From assembly GCF_001418085.1 (NCBI RefSeq), contig NZ_LIQH01000040.1, forward strand, positions 124,001-188,000: 64,000 nt of DNA, written 5' to 3'. The DNA comes from Lacinutrix algicola. GTDB taxonomy: Bacteria > Bacteroidota > Bacteroidia > Flavobacteriales > Flavobacteriaceae. Numbering within the stretch: position 1 is the first letter of the stretch; each line of letters opens with the position of its first letter. The notes under the pieces were generated by a model, which was not told the DNA's origin, searched no databases, and saw only the letters and a program-made list of their open reading frames with translations. This document shows positions 23,663-35,200 of this stretch, one piece after another. The position numbers and the translations under genes are program-made.

Positions 23663-24961
23663 ATGAAAAAAACTACACTAACCGCACTACTTTTATTCGT
23701 TACATTAGGTAGCATGTTCGCTCAACAAGAAAAAGGAGTTATAGGTTTTAAAAATTGGCTTAACCATTGGACAGAGTTTAAACCTAATAAAGCTAAATAT
23801 GGAAAACCAACTCAAATACTTAGTGGAACCATATCAAATGATACAAAATTATACAAAAGCGACACATACCTATTACTTGGTGATGTTTTTGTTACGGATA
23901 GTACCACATTAGTTATTGAGCCAGGAACTGTAATAATGGGAGACTTTAAAACCAAAGGCTCTCTTACTATAAGTAATGGATCTACCATAATTGCTGAAGG
24001 TCAAAGTACAGACCCAATTATTTTCACTTCTAATCGAAGTTTAAAAAAACCTGGAGATTGGGGAGGGCTTTTTATATTAGGAAATGCACCAATAAATACA
24101 ACGAATAATAATACTGTATTAAATTACGGTTTAAACGCTGTAGATTCCAAAGATATTAGTTATGGTGGTGATAATATAGAAAGTAACTCTGGTATTTTAA
24201 GCTATGTTAGAATTGAGTATGCTGGAAAAAGAACAAAAGACTATGGCTATTTTAATGGCCTTACTTTAGGTGGTGTTGGAAGTGAAACTTCTCTTAAAAA
24301 TATAATGATAACCTTTTGTGAAGGTAACTCTGTTGCTGTTTTTGGAGGTGATGTTACTTTAAATAAATTTGTTTCCTATAAGTCGAGTAGCAATGATTAT
24401 AACATAAAATACGGTGCTCAATGCAAATTAATAAATTCCTTAGCTATAAAATCTCCTTATGTATCTAGAGCAGAATCTTCAAGATGCTTATATGTATTAA
24501 ATCATGATGCTTTAGAAGATACAGACTTAACTAAAGCAGAAACAACAGTAGTAGCTAATAATCTTACGTTAATTAATATTAGTAGTGATTTAGATTACGA
24601 TATTAAAATAGGATTAGTAAACGAAGCTATTTATATTGGAGACAAAGTGTCTTTTAAAATAGATAAAAGTGTAATCTCTGGTTTTAATCCAGCTGTAATA
24701 TTGGACAATAATATTACTATAAATAATGATAACCTTGATAAAATAATATTTACTAGTAATTATTTTAACAATTGCAATGGAAACATTTTTGTTAAAGAAC
24801 GTAACAATAATGAAGATTTAGAAAATTGGTATGGTAGTAAATTTTTTAACAACGTATATTCAAAAGGCCCAGACTCTGAAACTTTTATAGATTCTAAAAA
24901 TCTAAGTCGTCCTGACTACAGGTTAAGAATTAATCGCATTGTTGCTTCGAGAAACGATTAA
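23663..24961 (+). CDS. Secreted beta-helix-like protein preceding sprC
   Basis: Secreted protein of 432 residues with signal peptide MKKTTLTALLLFVTLGSMFA. Residues about 50-250 have the repetitive pattern of right-handed beta-helix surface proteins found in Bacteroidota (VIEPGTVIMGDFKTKGSLTI, then PIIFTSNRSLKKPGDWGGLF and GILSYVRIEYAGKRTKDYGY). The C-terminus lacks a recognisable T9SS domain. It is 51 nt upstream of the sprC-like gene and shares its promoter, so it is probably an accessory surface or periplasmic component of the gliding adhesin locus. The exact role is unknown. Confidence 0.75.
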   Translation: MKKTTLTALLLFVTLGSMFAQQEKGVIGFKNWLNHWTEFKPNKAKYGKPTQILSGTISNDTKLYKSDTYLLLGDVFVTDSTTLVIEPGTVIMGDFKTKGSLTISNGSTIIAEGQSTDPIIFTSNRSLKKPGDWGGLFILGNAPINTTNNNTVLNYGLNAVDSKDISYGGDNIESNSGILSYVRIEYAGKRTKDYGYFNGLTLGGVGSETSLKNIMITFCEGNSVAVFGGDVTLNKFVSYKSSSNDYNIKYGAQCKLINSLAIKSPYVSRAESSRCLYVLNHDALEDTDLTKAETTVVANNLTLINISSDLDYDIKIGLVNEAIYIGDKVSFKIDKSVISGFNPAVILDNNITINNDNLDKIIFTSNYFNNCNGNIFVKERNNNEDLENWYGSKFFNNVYSKGPDSETFIDSKNLSRPDYRLRINRIVASRND

Positions 24962-25012
24962 GTAAATTCTTAAAAAAAACAATCTATAGGACAGAAGATT
25001 ACAACCAACCAA

Positions 25013-26476
25013 ATGCAAACCACCAACTCAAAATACAAAGTATATTTCCTATTGTGTTTCTTAATTATTGTATCTCTACAAAAAATTAATTCACAAATAG
25101 TAATAGGAACTCCTAATTTAGGTTTTAGTCAAGCATGCGCAAGTGAAACTTTCAATACCTACTCTACTACTTTTGTTTTTTCACCAGAAAGCGGTTTAAA
25201 TTCATCGAATCAATTTTCTATTGAATTATCAGATGAGAATGGAGACTTTTCTAACCCAACAACTGTATTCACATCTAATGCAGGAAGTGTTAGTACTTCT
25301 CCTGCAACATTGGATTTTTCTATACCGAATACAACTGCTGGCGAAAATTATAGAATTCGTATAAAAAGTAGTGCTCCAGTTGCAACTAGCTCAAGTTCTA
25401 TTTCTTTTGCAGCTTACTATAAAATACAAGACTCTCCTTTTACAATAAACAATTTAGTCTCAACAGGAGCCTATTGTATTGGTGGTAGTTATTTACTAAC
25501 AATAGATAATCCTGGCTCGGGTAATAATGATTCTCCATTAAACTACCCATCGCTTACCTATAAATGGTTCAAAGAAACTGGTCCTACAACTTCTGTTTTT
25601 GTTTCAGATGGAACATCACTAACTGTAAATCAGGAAGGTACTTATTTTGTAGAGACTAATTACGGTACTTGTACTTCTAATTCCTTTTCTAATCGTGTAA
25701 CAATTAGTTCTGTCAGTTCTGGTGAAGCAGATGCTGGTATTTCTTCTAGCTTAGGTCCTGTTTTTTGTCCAGATCAAGGTGCAACAGTTTTAAGTACAAT
25801 TAGTGGAAACAACTACCAATGGTTTAGAAATGGAGTTAGTATCCCTAATGCAACCAATCAAATGTATGAAACAATAGAATCTGGGACTTATGCAGTTCAA
25901 GTAGACTTAGGAAACTGTTCTGCATCTGGAACTATTAACATACAAAGCGAAATTTTTGAAGCTTCTATTAATGTAAATGAAACAAATACTATTGAAGAAG
26001 GAGCTTTTCTATCTGTAATAATTTCTAGTACTGCCAACAATCCACAATTTGAATGGTATTTAGATAATGTTTTAATTTCTGATGCTGTCGATGATAATTT
26101 TGAAGCCACCAATTTTGGCAACTACAAAGTTATAGTTACAGAAACTTCAGGCTGTACAGCGTCTAGAACATTTTTATTCGAAATTATAGAAGCATTTGAT
26201 CCTTTTCCTGATGTAGAAAAAATACCAAACCTTATTAGCCCTAATGGCGATAACGTTAATGATACATGGGTACTACCTACAAAGTATGTAACTGGATCTA
26301 ATACAAAAGTAACAATATTAAATAATCGCGGAATAGTGATTTTAGAAACTAACGATTATCAAAACAATTTTCCCGAAAACGATTTAAAATTAACTAGCAT
26401 AAATCAGGTATTTTACTATGTAATAACAACATCTGATAATCAAGTTTTAAAAGGCTCAATAACAACAATAAAATAA
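25013..26476 (+). CDS. sprC: SprC-like gliding motility protein
   Basis: Secreted protein of 487 residues: an N-terminal signal (about 28 residues), beta-rich Ig-like segments (YQWFRNGVSIPNATNQMYET, FEWYLDNVLISDAVDDNFEA), and a C-terminal gliding-motility type domain starting IPNLISPNGDNVNDTWVLPT, the type B T9SS signal. In Flavobacterium johnsoniae sprC is the first of sprC-D-B-F and is needed for colony spreading. Identity is based on order, size class and domain content rather than on alignment. The next gene begins 1 nt after its stop. Confidence 0.75.
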   Translation: MQTTNSKYKVYFLLCFLIIVSLQKINSQIVIGTPNLGFSQACASETFNTYSTTFVFSPESGLNSSNQFSIELSDENGDFSNPTTVFTSNAGSVSTSPATLDFSIPNTTAGENYRIRIKSSAPVATSSSSISFAAYYKIQDSPFTINNLVSTGAYCIGGSYLLTIDNPGSGNNDSPLNYPSLTYKWFKETGPTTSVFVSDGTSLTVNQEGTYFVETNYGTCTSNSFSNRVTISSVSSGEADAGISSSLGPVFCPDQGATVLSTISGNNYQWFRNGVSIPNATNQMYETIESGTYAVQVDLGNCSASGTINIQSEIFEASINVNETNTIEEGAFLSVIISSTANNPQFEWYLDNVLISDAVDDNFEATNFGNYKVIVTETSGCTASRTFLFEIIEAFDPFPDVEKIPNLISPNGDNVNDTWVLPTKYVTGSNTKVTILNNRGIVILETNDYQNNFPENDLKLTSINQVFYYVITTSDNQVLKGSITTIK

Positions 26477-26477
26477 T

Positions 26478-29225
26478 ATGAAAAAACAACTTCTTGTTTT
26501 AATATTATGCATCTGTTCAATTCAGATGTTTTATTCTCAAGAGAATGATGGTGTTGTTGCGCTTAACCTTCCAATAAGAAATTCAATAACATTTAACCGT
26601 TTTAATATAAACCCAACCTTTAGTTTTGTTAGAGAACAAAATAAATACATCAGTATTTCTAATAAAAGAGAATGGGTACAGTTTGACGATGCTCCGACTA
26701 CTTATTTAGCGAGTTATTCGGGAAGATTTGGAGAAAACATAGGGGCCGGAGTTGGTGTTTTTCAACAAAATTATGGTGTGTTAACCACTTTTGGTGGTAT
26801 TTTAAATTTTGCTTATAATGTAAGATTAGCTAGAGATAGCAACCTTACATTTGGCCTTAATATAGGAGCCTATAAAAGCGGATTAAATACCGGTAGTGTA
26901 ATTACAAATTTCGATGATCTTTCTATTGAAAATGTTCCAGAAAACTTTTTAGCTATGGTAAATCCTGGGATTAATTATGGAACCGGCTTTTTTGATTTTG
27001 GTATATCTCTAAAAAACATAGTAGCTTATAACTTTCAATCCTCTACCGTTATTGAAGACAATCCTGAACAAGGTTTACAAGGTCATATTATGTATACTGG
27101 TTACTTAACATCAAGAGGTTTTTTCGATGAAAGTAAATTTACAACTTTAGTAAAATCAGAGTTTAAAAAAGAAGAAACTATTATTTCAGCCATAGTAATG
27201 ATTACCATTCCTAAAGGTATATGGGCACAAGCTGGTTACAACTCTATTTATGGAGCTTCTGCGGGTTTAGGCCTAAATATTTCTCCTCAAATTGCTATTG
27301 AATATAATTTTGAAAAAGCAATAGGTGATTTATCAATATTTGAAACCTCACATGAAATATCATTAGCTTATAGATTTAAAAACACCGAAAACTATAGATA
27401 TAGTAGCGGTGATGAAGTTAGTAGTCTAATTTCAGGAAATAATAGAAAACGTAAGAAGAAAAAAATAACAAGAATACAAAACGATAAAAAAGTAGTTAAT
27501 AAACAAAAAGCTAAAGAAGAAGCTGATGCACAAGCGGCACTATTAGCAGAACAAAAAGCTAAAGAAGATGCTGATGCACAAGCTGCACTGTTAGCAGAAC
27601 AAAAAGCTAAAGAAGATGCTGATGCACAAGCAACACTATTAGCAAAACAAAAAGCTAAAGAGGAAGCTGATGCTCAAGCGACACTATTGGCAGAACAAAA
27701 AGCTAAAGAAGAAGCTGATGCACAAGCTGCACTATTAGCAGAACAAAAAGCTAAAGAAGAAGCTGATGCACAAGCAGCACTATTAGCAAAACAAAAAGCT
27801 AAAGAGGAAGCTGATGCTCAAGCTGCACTATTGGCAGAACAAAAAGCTAAAGAAGATGCCGCTGCACAAGCTGCACTATTAGCAAAACAAAAAGCTAAAG
27901 AGGAAGCTAATGCTCAAGCTGCACTATTGGCAGAACAAAAAGCTAAAGAAGATGCTGATGCACAAGCTGCACTATTAGCAGAACAAAAAGCTAAAGAGGA
28001 AGCTGATGTTCAAGCTGCACTATTAGCAGAACAAAAAGCTAAAGAAGATGCTGATGCACAAGCTTCACTATTAGCAGAACAAAAAGCTAAAGAAGATGCT
28101 GATGCACAAGCTTCACTATTAGCAGAACAAAAAGCTAAAGAGGAAGCTGATGCACTAGCTGCACTATTAGCAAAACAAAAAGCTAAAGAAGATGCTGATG
28201 CACAAGCTGCACTATTAGCAGAACAAAAAGCTAAAGAAGAAGCTGATGCACAAGCTGCACTATTAGCAGAACAAAAAGCTAAAGAAGATGCTGATGCTCA
28301 AGCTGCATTATTAGCAGAACAAAAAGCTAAAGAGGAGCAAGAATTTACTCCTACAGATAAACTTGGAGAAGCAATACTTAATATTACTAAACAAGCTGAA
28401 AAATCTAAAACAACTCAAAGCGATTTACTACAAAGATTTGATGATATAGTTGAAATTAAAAATAAAGATCTTCAAGATTTAAAGGAGGAAAATGATTTAA
28501 GTGAGCAAGGTATTGCCGTTAAACCAAAACCATTTAAAAGCATAAGTGAAGAAAACAATACCTTAAATGCCATTAAATCTGATTTAGAAAAAGTTATTAC
28601 AGCTCGAAACGAAGAAATCAAAGCTCTAAAGAAGTTAAAAGATGATAGTTCAGAAGATGGTGTTATAATGTTAGATAATGTTGAGCTACATTACAAAAAA
28701 ACTATAAAACGCTTAGAGTCTGAACAAAAAGAAGCTATAAAAGCTAAAAACAAATTAGACAAAAGACTAAAAGACATTAATGTTTCTACAGAATTTGAAC
28801 GCAGAAGAAGAATTAAACGTGCTGCATTCGATAATGAAGACGAGCGCTATACACAAGATAGAGATGCGTTAAAACGTATAAAAGAGAATACCGTTACAAC
28901 GACTGATACATTAACTGTAAATGATTTCGATTTTGGAGAAAAACAAAGTGATAATATTCAAATTTTAGAGAATGTTAAAAATGTAGAAAGTGGTTACTAT
29001 CTAGTATTAGCTATACATAGCGATGTAAATAAACGTGATGCTTTTTTAACTAAAGTTGTTCAGTCAGGTTTCGCTGGTATTGATTTTTTCTACGATATTA
29101 ATTCTAGTAAATATTATATCTACTACGCTAAATTCGACAATATACAAGATGCTAACAATGCCCTAAATGCTAAGGGAAATAATATATATAACGCTAACAT
29201 GTCAATAGTAAAAATAGAAAACTAA
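26478..29225 (+). CDS. sprD: SprD-like gliding motility protein (PorP/SprF domain, repeats, SPOR-like end)
   Basis: Protein of 915 residues. A signal peptide (MKKQLLVLILCICSIQMFYS) is followed by a PorP/SprF-like outer-membrane barrel (about residues 22-305: RNSITFNRFNINPTFSFV, ending EISLAYRFKN). A basic linker (NRKRKKKK) leads to 17 tandem 16-residue units KAKEEADAQAALLAEQ (residues 344-615), which should form a long coiled coil, then further charged helices. The end (ESGYYLVLAIHSDVNKRDAF, then YYIYYAKFDNIQDANNAL) resembles a SPOR peptidoglycan-binding domain. It may link outer membrane and cell wall. In F. johnsoniae sprD mutants spread poorly but still make SprB. Confidence 0.75.
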   Translation: MKKQLLVLILCICSIQMFYSQENDGVVALNLPIRNSITFNRFNINPTFSFVREQNKYISISNKREWVQFDDAPTTYLASYSGRFGENIGAGVGVFQQNYGVLTTFGGILNFAYNVRLARDSNLTFGLNIGAYKSGLNTGSVITNFDDLSIENVPENFLAMVNPGINYGTGFFDFGISLKNIVAYNFQSSTVIEDNPEQGLQGHIMYTGYLTSRGFFDESKFTTLVKSEFKKEETIISAIVMITIPKGIWAQAGYNSIYGASAGLGLNISPQIAIEYNFEKAIGDLSIFETSHEISLAYRFKNTENYRYSSGDEVSSLISGNNRKRKKKKITRIQNDKKVVNKQKAKEEADAQAALLAEQKAKEDADAQAALLAEQKAKEDADAQATLLAKQKAKEEADAQATLLAEQKAKEEADAQAALLAEQKAKEEADAQAALLAKQKAKEEADAQAALLAEQKAKEDAAAQAALLAKQKAKEEANAQAALLAEQKAKEDADAQAALLAEQKAKEEADVQAALLAEQKAKEDADAQASLLAEQKAKEDADAQASLLAEQKAKEEADALAALLAKQKAKEDADAQAALLAEQKAKEEADAQAALLAEQKAKEDADAQAALLAEQKAKEEQEFTPTDKLGEAILNITKQAEKSKTTQSDLLQRFDDIVEIKNKDLQDLKEENDLSEQGIAVKPKPFKSISEENNTLNAIKSDLEKVITARNEEIKALKKLKDDSSEDGVIMLDNVELHYKKTIKRLESEQKEAIKAKNKLDKRLKDINVSTEFERRRRIKRAAFDNEDERYTQDRDALKRIKENTVTTTDTLTVNDFDFGEKQSDNIQILENVKNVESGYYLVLAIHSDVNKRDAFLTKVVQSGFAGIDFFYDINSSKYYIYYAKFDNIQDANNALNAKGNNIYNANMSIVKIEN
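27507..28322 (+). repeat. Seventeen 48-bp tandem repeats within sprD
   Basis: In-frame 48-bp units encode KAKE(E/D)ADAQAALLA(E/K)Q, 17 full copies plus a partial one. Units differ by few bases, with mixed GAA/GAG and GAT/GAA choices shared between non-adjacent units. This points to recombination between copies, so copy number may vary among strains. Confidence 0.95.
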
Positions 29226-29291
29226 TTAATTACATTTTTATTATCAGAATCGCCTAAGCTGATAACAAGAACTAGACTAAAATAAAATATC

Positions 29292-32200
29292 ATGGAAAAA
29301 CCTACTTTTTCTAGAATTGCCCTCATAGTAATAATACTATCTTTAGGCTTCTCTTCTTATGCCCAAAACTTCGAACCATTTACACCAAGATTCGATGATG
29401 ATTTAAAAGGAGATATTGTTCTTATTGGAAATAATATTCTTGGTCCAAGTAACAATGCATTTAATAACAATTCTGCTTATAACCACGATGTGGAAATGAA
29501 CTATATTGATATTGATGGTGATAACACAACATTTAGTTCCTCTAGCGCAGATTTAAGTATACCTAATCCAGATTGCTATCGTATACAATATGCTGGTCTG
29601 TATTGGGGAGCTGTAAATCCTGGAGCAGAAACGATAACAAATGTAAAATTTAAAGGACCTACAGGTGGATATAATGATATTCAAGGTACTATTATTTACG
29701 ATGCTAACGGTAATTCTGTAGATGGTGGAAATAGTTTTTCTTATGCATGTTATGCGGATGTAACAGATATAGTTACAGCTTTAGGCTCTGTAACAGACTT
29801 AGGTACGTATACCGTTGCAAACGTATCATCTGCAGAAGGTGAAACTGCTAATTATTCTCCTTATAATGGAACTGGTCAATCTGCTGGTTGGTCACTTTTT
29901 GTAGTATATGAAGACCCTACATTACCAGGTAAATCAATTACAAGTTTTGATGGTTTTAGTGCTATAAGTGCTTCAGAAAACCCAACTGCAGACATTCCTA
30001 TTAGTGGTTTTAGAACCGTACCTGCTCCTGCTCCAGTAAGAGCAAATTTTGCGTTCGCTACTCTAGAAGGTGATAGTGCAATTACAGGAGATCAATTATT
30101 ATTAAACGGTGTAAATTTATCTGCTGCAGATCGTCCTGTAAATAATTTTTTTAACAGTTCTGTAACACAGTTAAATGCATTACCCGTTAACGATAGAGTT
30201 CCAAACAGCACCAATACTTTAGGATTCGATACAGGAATTATGGCTGTTCCTAATCCTGCTAATTCTGTAATTGCTAATGATGCAACCTCAGCTACAGTGC
30301 GTTTAGAAACAAATGGAGATACTTTTTTTCAATACTTTTTCGCTTTTGCGGTAGAGATAATAGAGCCAGATATTGTACTCACAAAATTAGTAGAAGATGA
30401 TGCTGGTAATGATATTGGAGGTCAAACCGTAGGCTTAGGCTCGTCATTAAATTATGTTATTGGTTTTCAAAATGTAGGAAATGATAATGCTACCAATTTT
30501 CAAATAAAAGATATTTTACCAATAAATATCCTTTTTAACTACCCAACAGACTTAGTACTTCCTCCTGGTGTTACTGTTGATAGTTATGATGTTATAACAA
30601 GAGAAATTATTTTTAATATTGAAGATTATTTAGTAGAAGAAAATGATCCTTTATATGAAATTCGAATAGAAGTACAAGTAGTAGATAATTGTAATGAATT
30701 GGCAGATGCTTGTTCTAATATAATTAATAATCAAGCTTTTGCTACTTATAATGGTTTCTTTAACACTTCTTTTCTAATTACGGATGATCCTAGTTTAAAT
30801 AGCAATACAGGATGTTTATTAACACCTCAAGCTACTAACTTTCTAGCGGATTTAGATTGCGAATTTTCTCAAAATGAAATACTCTGTGGTTCTAGTTTAG
30901 AATTAACTGCTGCAGATGGTTACGATACTTATTCTTGGTCTACAAGTGAAACAGGAAGTCCTGTAATAGGAACTAACCAAACAGTTACGGTTACTGCAAC
31001 AGGTACTTATTATGTTTTTAATACAGCAATTGCACCTTGCCAATCTATAGTTCAAGAATTTATTGTAGAGCTTTTTGGAGGAAACATAGAAAATCCTGTT
31101 ATTCCTTATGCTGACGAGGTTGTATCTTGTCCTAACGATGGTAAATTATTACCAAACATCTTTTTATGTGGTGCTAATGATTCTAGAGATATACAAACAA
31201 ATATTGCTGGTGCATCATCAATTATATGGGAACAATTAGACGAAACGAGTTGTGATGCAGTGTCTAATACAGATTGTGCAAATGAAGATAACACTTGTAC
31301 TTGGAATCAAGTAGCAACAGGACCAAATTTTTTAGCCAATACTTCTGGACAATATAGATTAACAATTAACTATGACGGAGGTTGCTTTGTTCAATTTTAT
31401 TTTAATGTTTATCAAAATTTATTAAACCCTACTGTTGTTGCTACAGATATTATATGTACAACACTCGGTAGTATTACTGTAAATGATGTTCCTTCTGGTT
31501 ATGAATATAGTCTAGACAATATTACATATCAAGATAGTAATACTTTTTCTATTGATACTGCTGGTTTATATACTGTATATATAAGACAAAATGATGTCCC
31601 TACAAATCCTTGTATTTTTACAGTACAAGATATCCAAATAAGAGAACGTGATTTTACAGTATCTTCTACAATTTTACAACCGCTTTGTAATGGAGACAAA
31701 GGAAGTATTCAATTAGCAGCTAACGATGTCGACCCACAATATTCATACACTATATCTGAAGGCGGTACATTGGTAAATAGTGTTGGTCCTATTTTAGAAA
31801 ACACTTATTTATTTGGAAATTTAAATGCAGGAACTTATACTGTTACAGTAGAAACAGAAAATGGATGTACTTATTCTGAAGATGTTACTATTATAGAACC
31901 ACCATTATTAACAGTTACAGCAGCTATTACTAGTCCTTTAACTTGTACAGACGGTGAAATTACAATATATCCTCAAGGAGGAGTTGAACCTTACTTCTAT
32001 TATGTTAATAGTACCACAGATTTTCAAACAGTACCAGAAATAGTAGTAACAACCGGAGGAACTTATAATATTACAGTAATAGACTCTAATAATTGTATAG
32101 CAGAAACAAGTATTTCAATAGAAAACAATCCTGCTCCAGAATATAACATTACACATACAGATGTTTTATGTTATAATGATACTACTGCCGAAATTTTAGT

Positions 32201-35200
32201 GAATGTTACAAACGCAAATGGTTATACTTTAGAATATAGCATTGATAATGGAACTACTTATACAACAAGTTCTACATTTTCAAATTTAAGTGGAGGTGAT
32301 TATCAAATAATAATAAAATATACACTAGATGGTTCTGAGTGTTTTACAACTGCAGAAACAATTACTATAAACCAACCAGATGAAGCCTTAACTGCTACAG
32401 CTGGTATATCTGAACTTGCAGGATGCGGACCTTCTGGAGAAGGTATAATTAGAATTACAAATCCTCAAGGTGGAACACCATTTCCCGCACCTAACTATTA
32501 TGAATATAGTTTCGATAATCAAGCAACATGGACAACATCAAATGAAGCTTATGTACTTCCCGGATCATACACTGTTTATATACGTGATGCTAATGGTTGT
32601 GTTTTTGTTATGCAGGATACAATTTTAGATCAAGAACCTCCTGCTCCAACTATAGAAATAGGTGATACAATTTTTAATTGTGATGGTTCTGGAAATGCTA
32701 CAGTAACTGTTACTAACAATGGTGGATCTTCTTATCAATACGATTATTACCTAGATGGTACACTTAACCCAAATACTACAAATCCAGAAACATTTACAAA
32801 CGTTCCTTCTGGATCGCATACAATTAGTGTTGAATATACATTATTAACGGTACCTACATTTAGTAATTTACTTTATGAAACTTTTGGTTATGGTGTAGAC
32901 ACAACCTCTCCAGGAATTAACCCAACATACTATTGTTTCGAGCAACAAGTAGCAGCAACACAATGTGGTAATAGTCCGAGTATAAACGATGGAGAATATT
33001 CAGTTACCTCTAATATCGAGTTTCCTTTTTGGTCATGGGTAAACCCAACAGATTATACTCCTGCTACAAATCCTGTAACGCCAAATGGAAGATATATGGT
33101 TGTTAATATTGGAGCAACAATACCAGCCTCTGAAGTTTTATACGAAAAGCAAATAAATGATATTATACCTAATCAACCAATACAAGTAGAATTTGCTGCA
33201 ATGAATTTACTTAGAACTGGTATTGGTGAATTCGATCCTGATTTAAGAGTGGCATTAGTAGATGCTTCCGGTACAGAAATATCTTTCTATAATACTGGGA
33301 ATATTCCTAAAACAGAAAATTGGATTGAATATCCTACTACTCCAATAACTTTAGATCCAGGAGCAAATACTAGTTTAAAATTCATTTTAAGATCTAATGT
33401 TCAACAAGTAAGTGGTAACGATGTTGCAATAGATGATTTGAAAGTGTTTCAACTTCCTCTTGCGTGTTCAACTGTAGTAGATTTCCCATTTATTATTGAT
33501 TCTGGAAATGCATTTACAGCAGATATTACAGGAACTTCAATGGTAAGTTGTTCTGGCGCTGCTGATGGCGAAATCACAATTGCTGCTCAAAATTTTGACA
33601 CGACTTTAGGTTTTCAATATTCTATAGATAATGGAACCACTTGGGTAACTCAAATAACATCTCCGTATACCATTACTGGTTTAACAGATACAACTTATAA
33701 TGTTCAAATACGTTATGACGATACTGCTGATACTTGTTCTTTCTCTTTTACAGAAACTATAGATACTCCAGACCCATTAACTATTAGTATTTCTAATACT
33801 GAAGTAACTTGTTTGGACGGAGCAACAATAACAGCAACTGCAACAGAAGGAACGCCTGGTTACTCTTTTCAATTAATTGATACCGTTTCTCCTTTTACAG
33901 TAACAAATTTTAATAATGGTGTTTTAACTAATGTTCCTGCAGGTTCATATACTGTTGAAGTAACAGATGCTTCTAATTGTACAGCATCAACAACACTAAC
34001 TTTAGATGCTCCTATTACTCCTACAGCAACAATAAGTACTACATCAGATTTTTGCTACGATACAGTAAACGAAGCAACAATAGAAGTTACTGCTTCCGGA
34101 GGTGTTACACCATACCAATACAATATAAATGGAGGTTCATTTCAAGATAATAACGTATTTAGTAATCTAACACCTGGAGCATACATTATAATTGTAAGAG
34201 ATGCTTATGGCTGTGAAGTTACTTTGGATTCTGAAACTATAGAGCCACAATTATTATTAATTACAGAAATAACAAAGGATTTAGATTGTACAACCTCACC
34301 TGATGCTATAATTACAGGAACTATAACTGGCGGTTCTGCTCCGTATACATACGCTGTTTCCGAAAACGGAAATGCTTACACAGATCTAGGAACTACAGGT
34401 ACACCGTATACCTACACAGTAACAACAGCAGGAACTTACCAATTTCAAATTACAGATGCACAAGGCTGTATTACAGAGTCTCAAGTTAATACTATCGATA
34501 CTATTTCAACACCAACAGGAACAGCCAACGGTATAGACCCACTCTGTTTTGATGATGCAAATGGAGAAATTCAATTATCTGCGGCAGGTGGTTCTGGAGG
34601 ATTTACTTTCAGTTTTAATGGTAGTACTTTTACTTCGACTTCATTATATACTGGATTAAATGCAAATACAACTACTGCTACAACTACAGAGTATACGTAT
34701 CAAATACAAGATAGCAATAGCTGTTTATCTCCTATTTATACAGTTACTTTAAATAATCCAAACGAGATTATTGCTAACGCTACGCTATCTAACAACACAA
34801 ACTGTAGTACTACTACAGATATTACAGTAACTGCAACTGGTGGAACTGGAACTTATACTTATAGTTTTAATGGCAATACTTCTTTTACAACATCAAACAT
34901 ATTAACTGTAACAAATACAACTACAACACAAACAATTACTTATTCTGTAAGAGATGCTAATGGTTGTATTGTTACCGAAACTATAGATGTTCCTCCATTC
35001 AATCCTTTAACAGGAATGACTTTTACAGATTCGAATGTAATTACTTGTAATAACACTACTACAGATGTAACAATAACACCTATTAATGGTATTGCACCAT
35101 TTACTTTTGAAATAACAGCTCCTGCAACTGCAACAACAAACACTTCGGGTGCTACAAGTGGTATATTTATTGGTTTAACTTCTGGAGATTATACCTTTGA

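Noticed and set aside
27507-28322. 48-bp tandem array considered as CRISPR or minisatellite
   Set aside because: Units are contiguous without spacers and encode an in-frame 16-residue coiled-coil unit inside sprD.
34940-35143. Short antisense open frames inside sprB
   Set aside because: Low-complexity complements of Thr/Val-rich coding sequence, with no promoter or family pattern.
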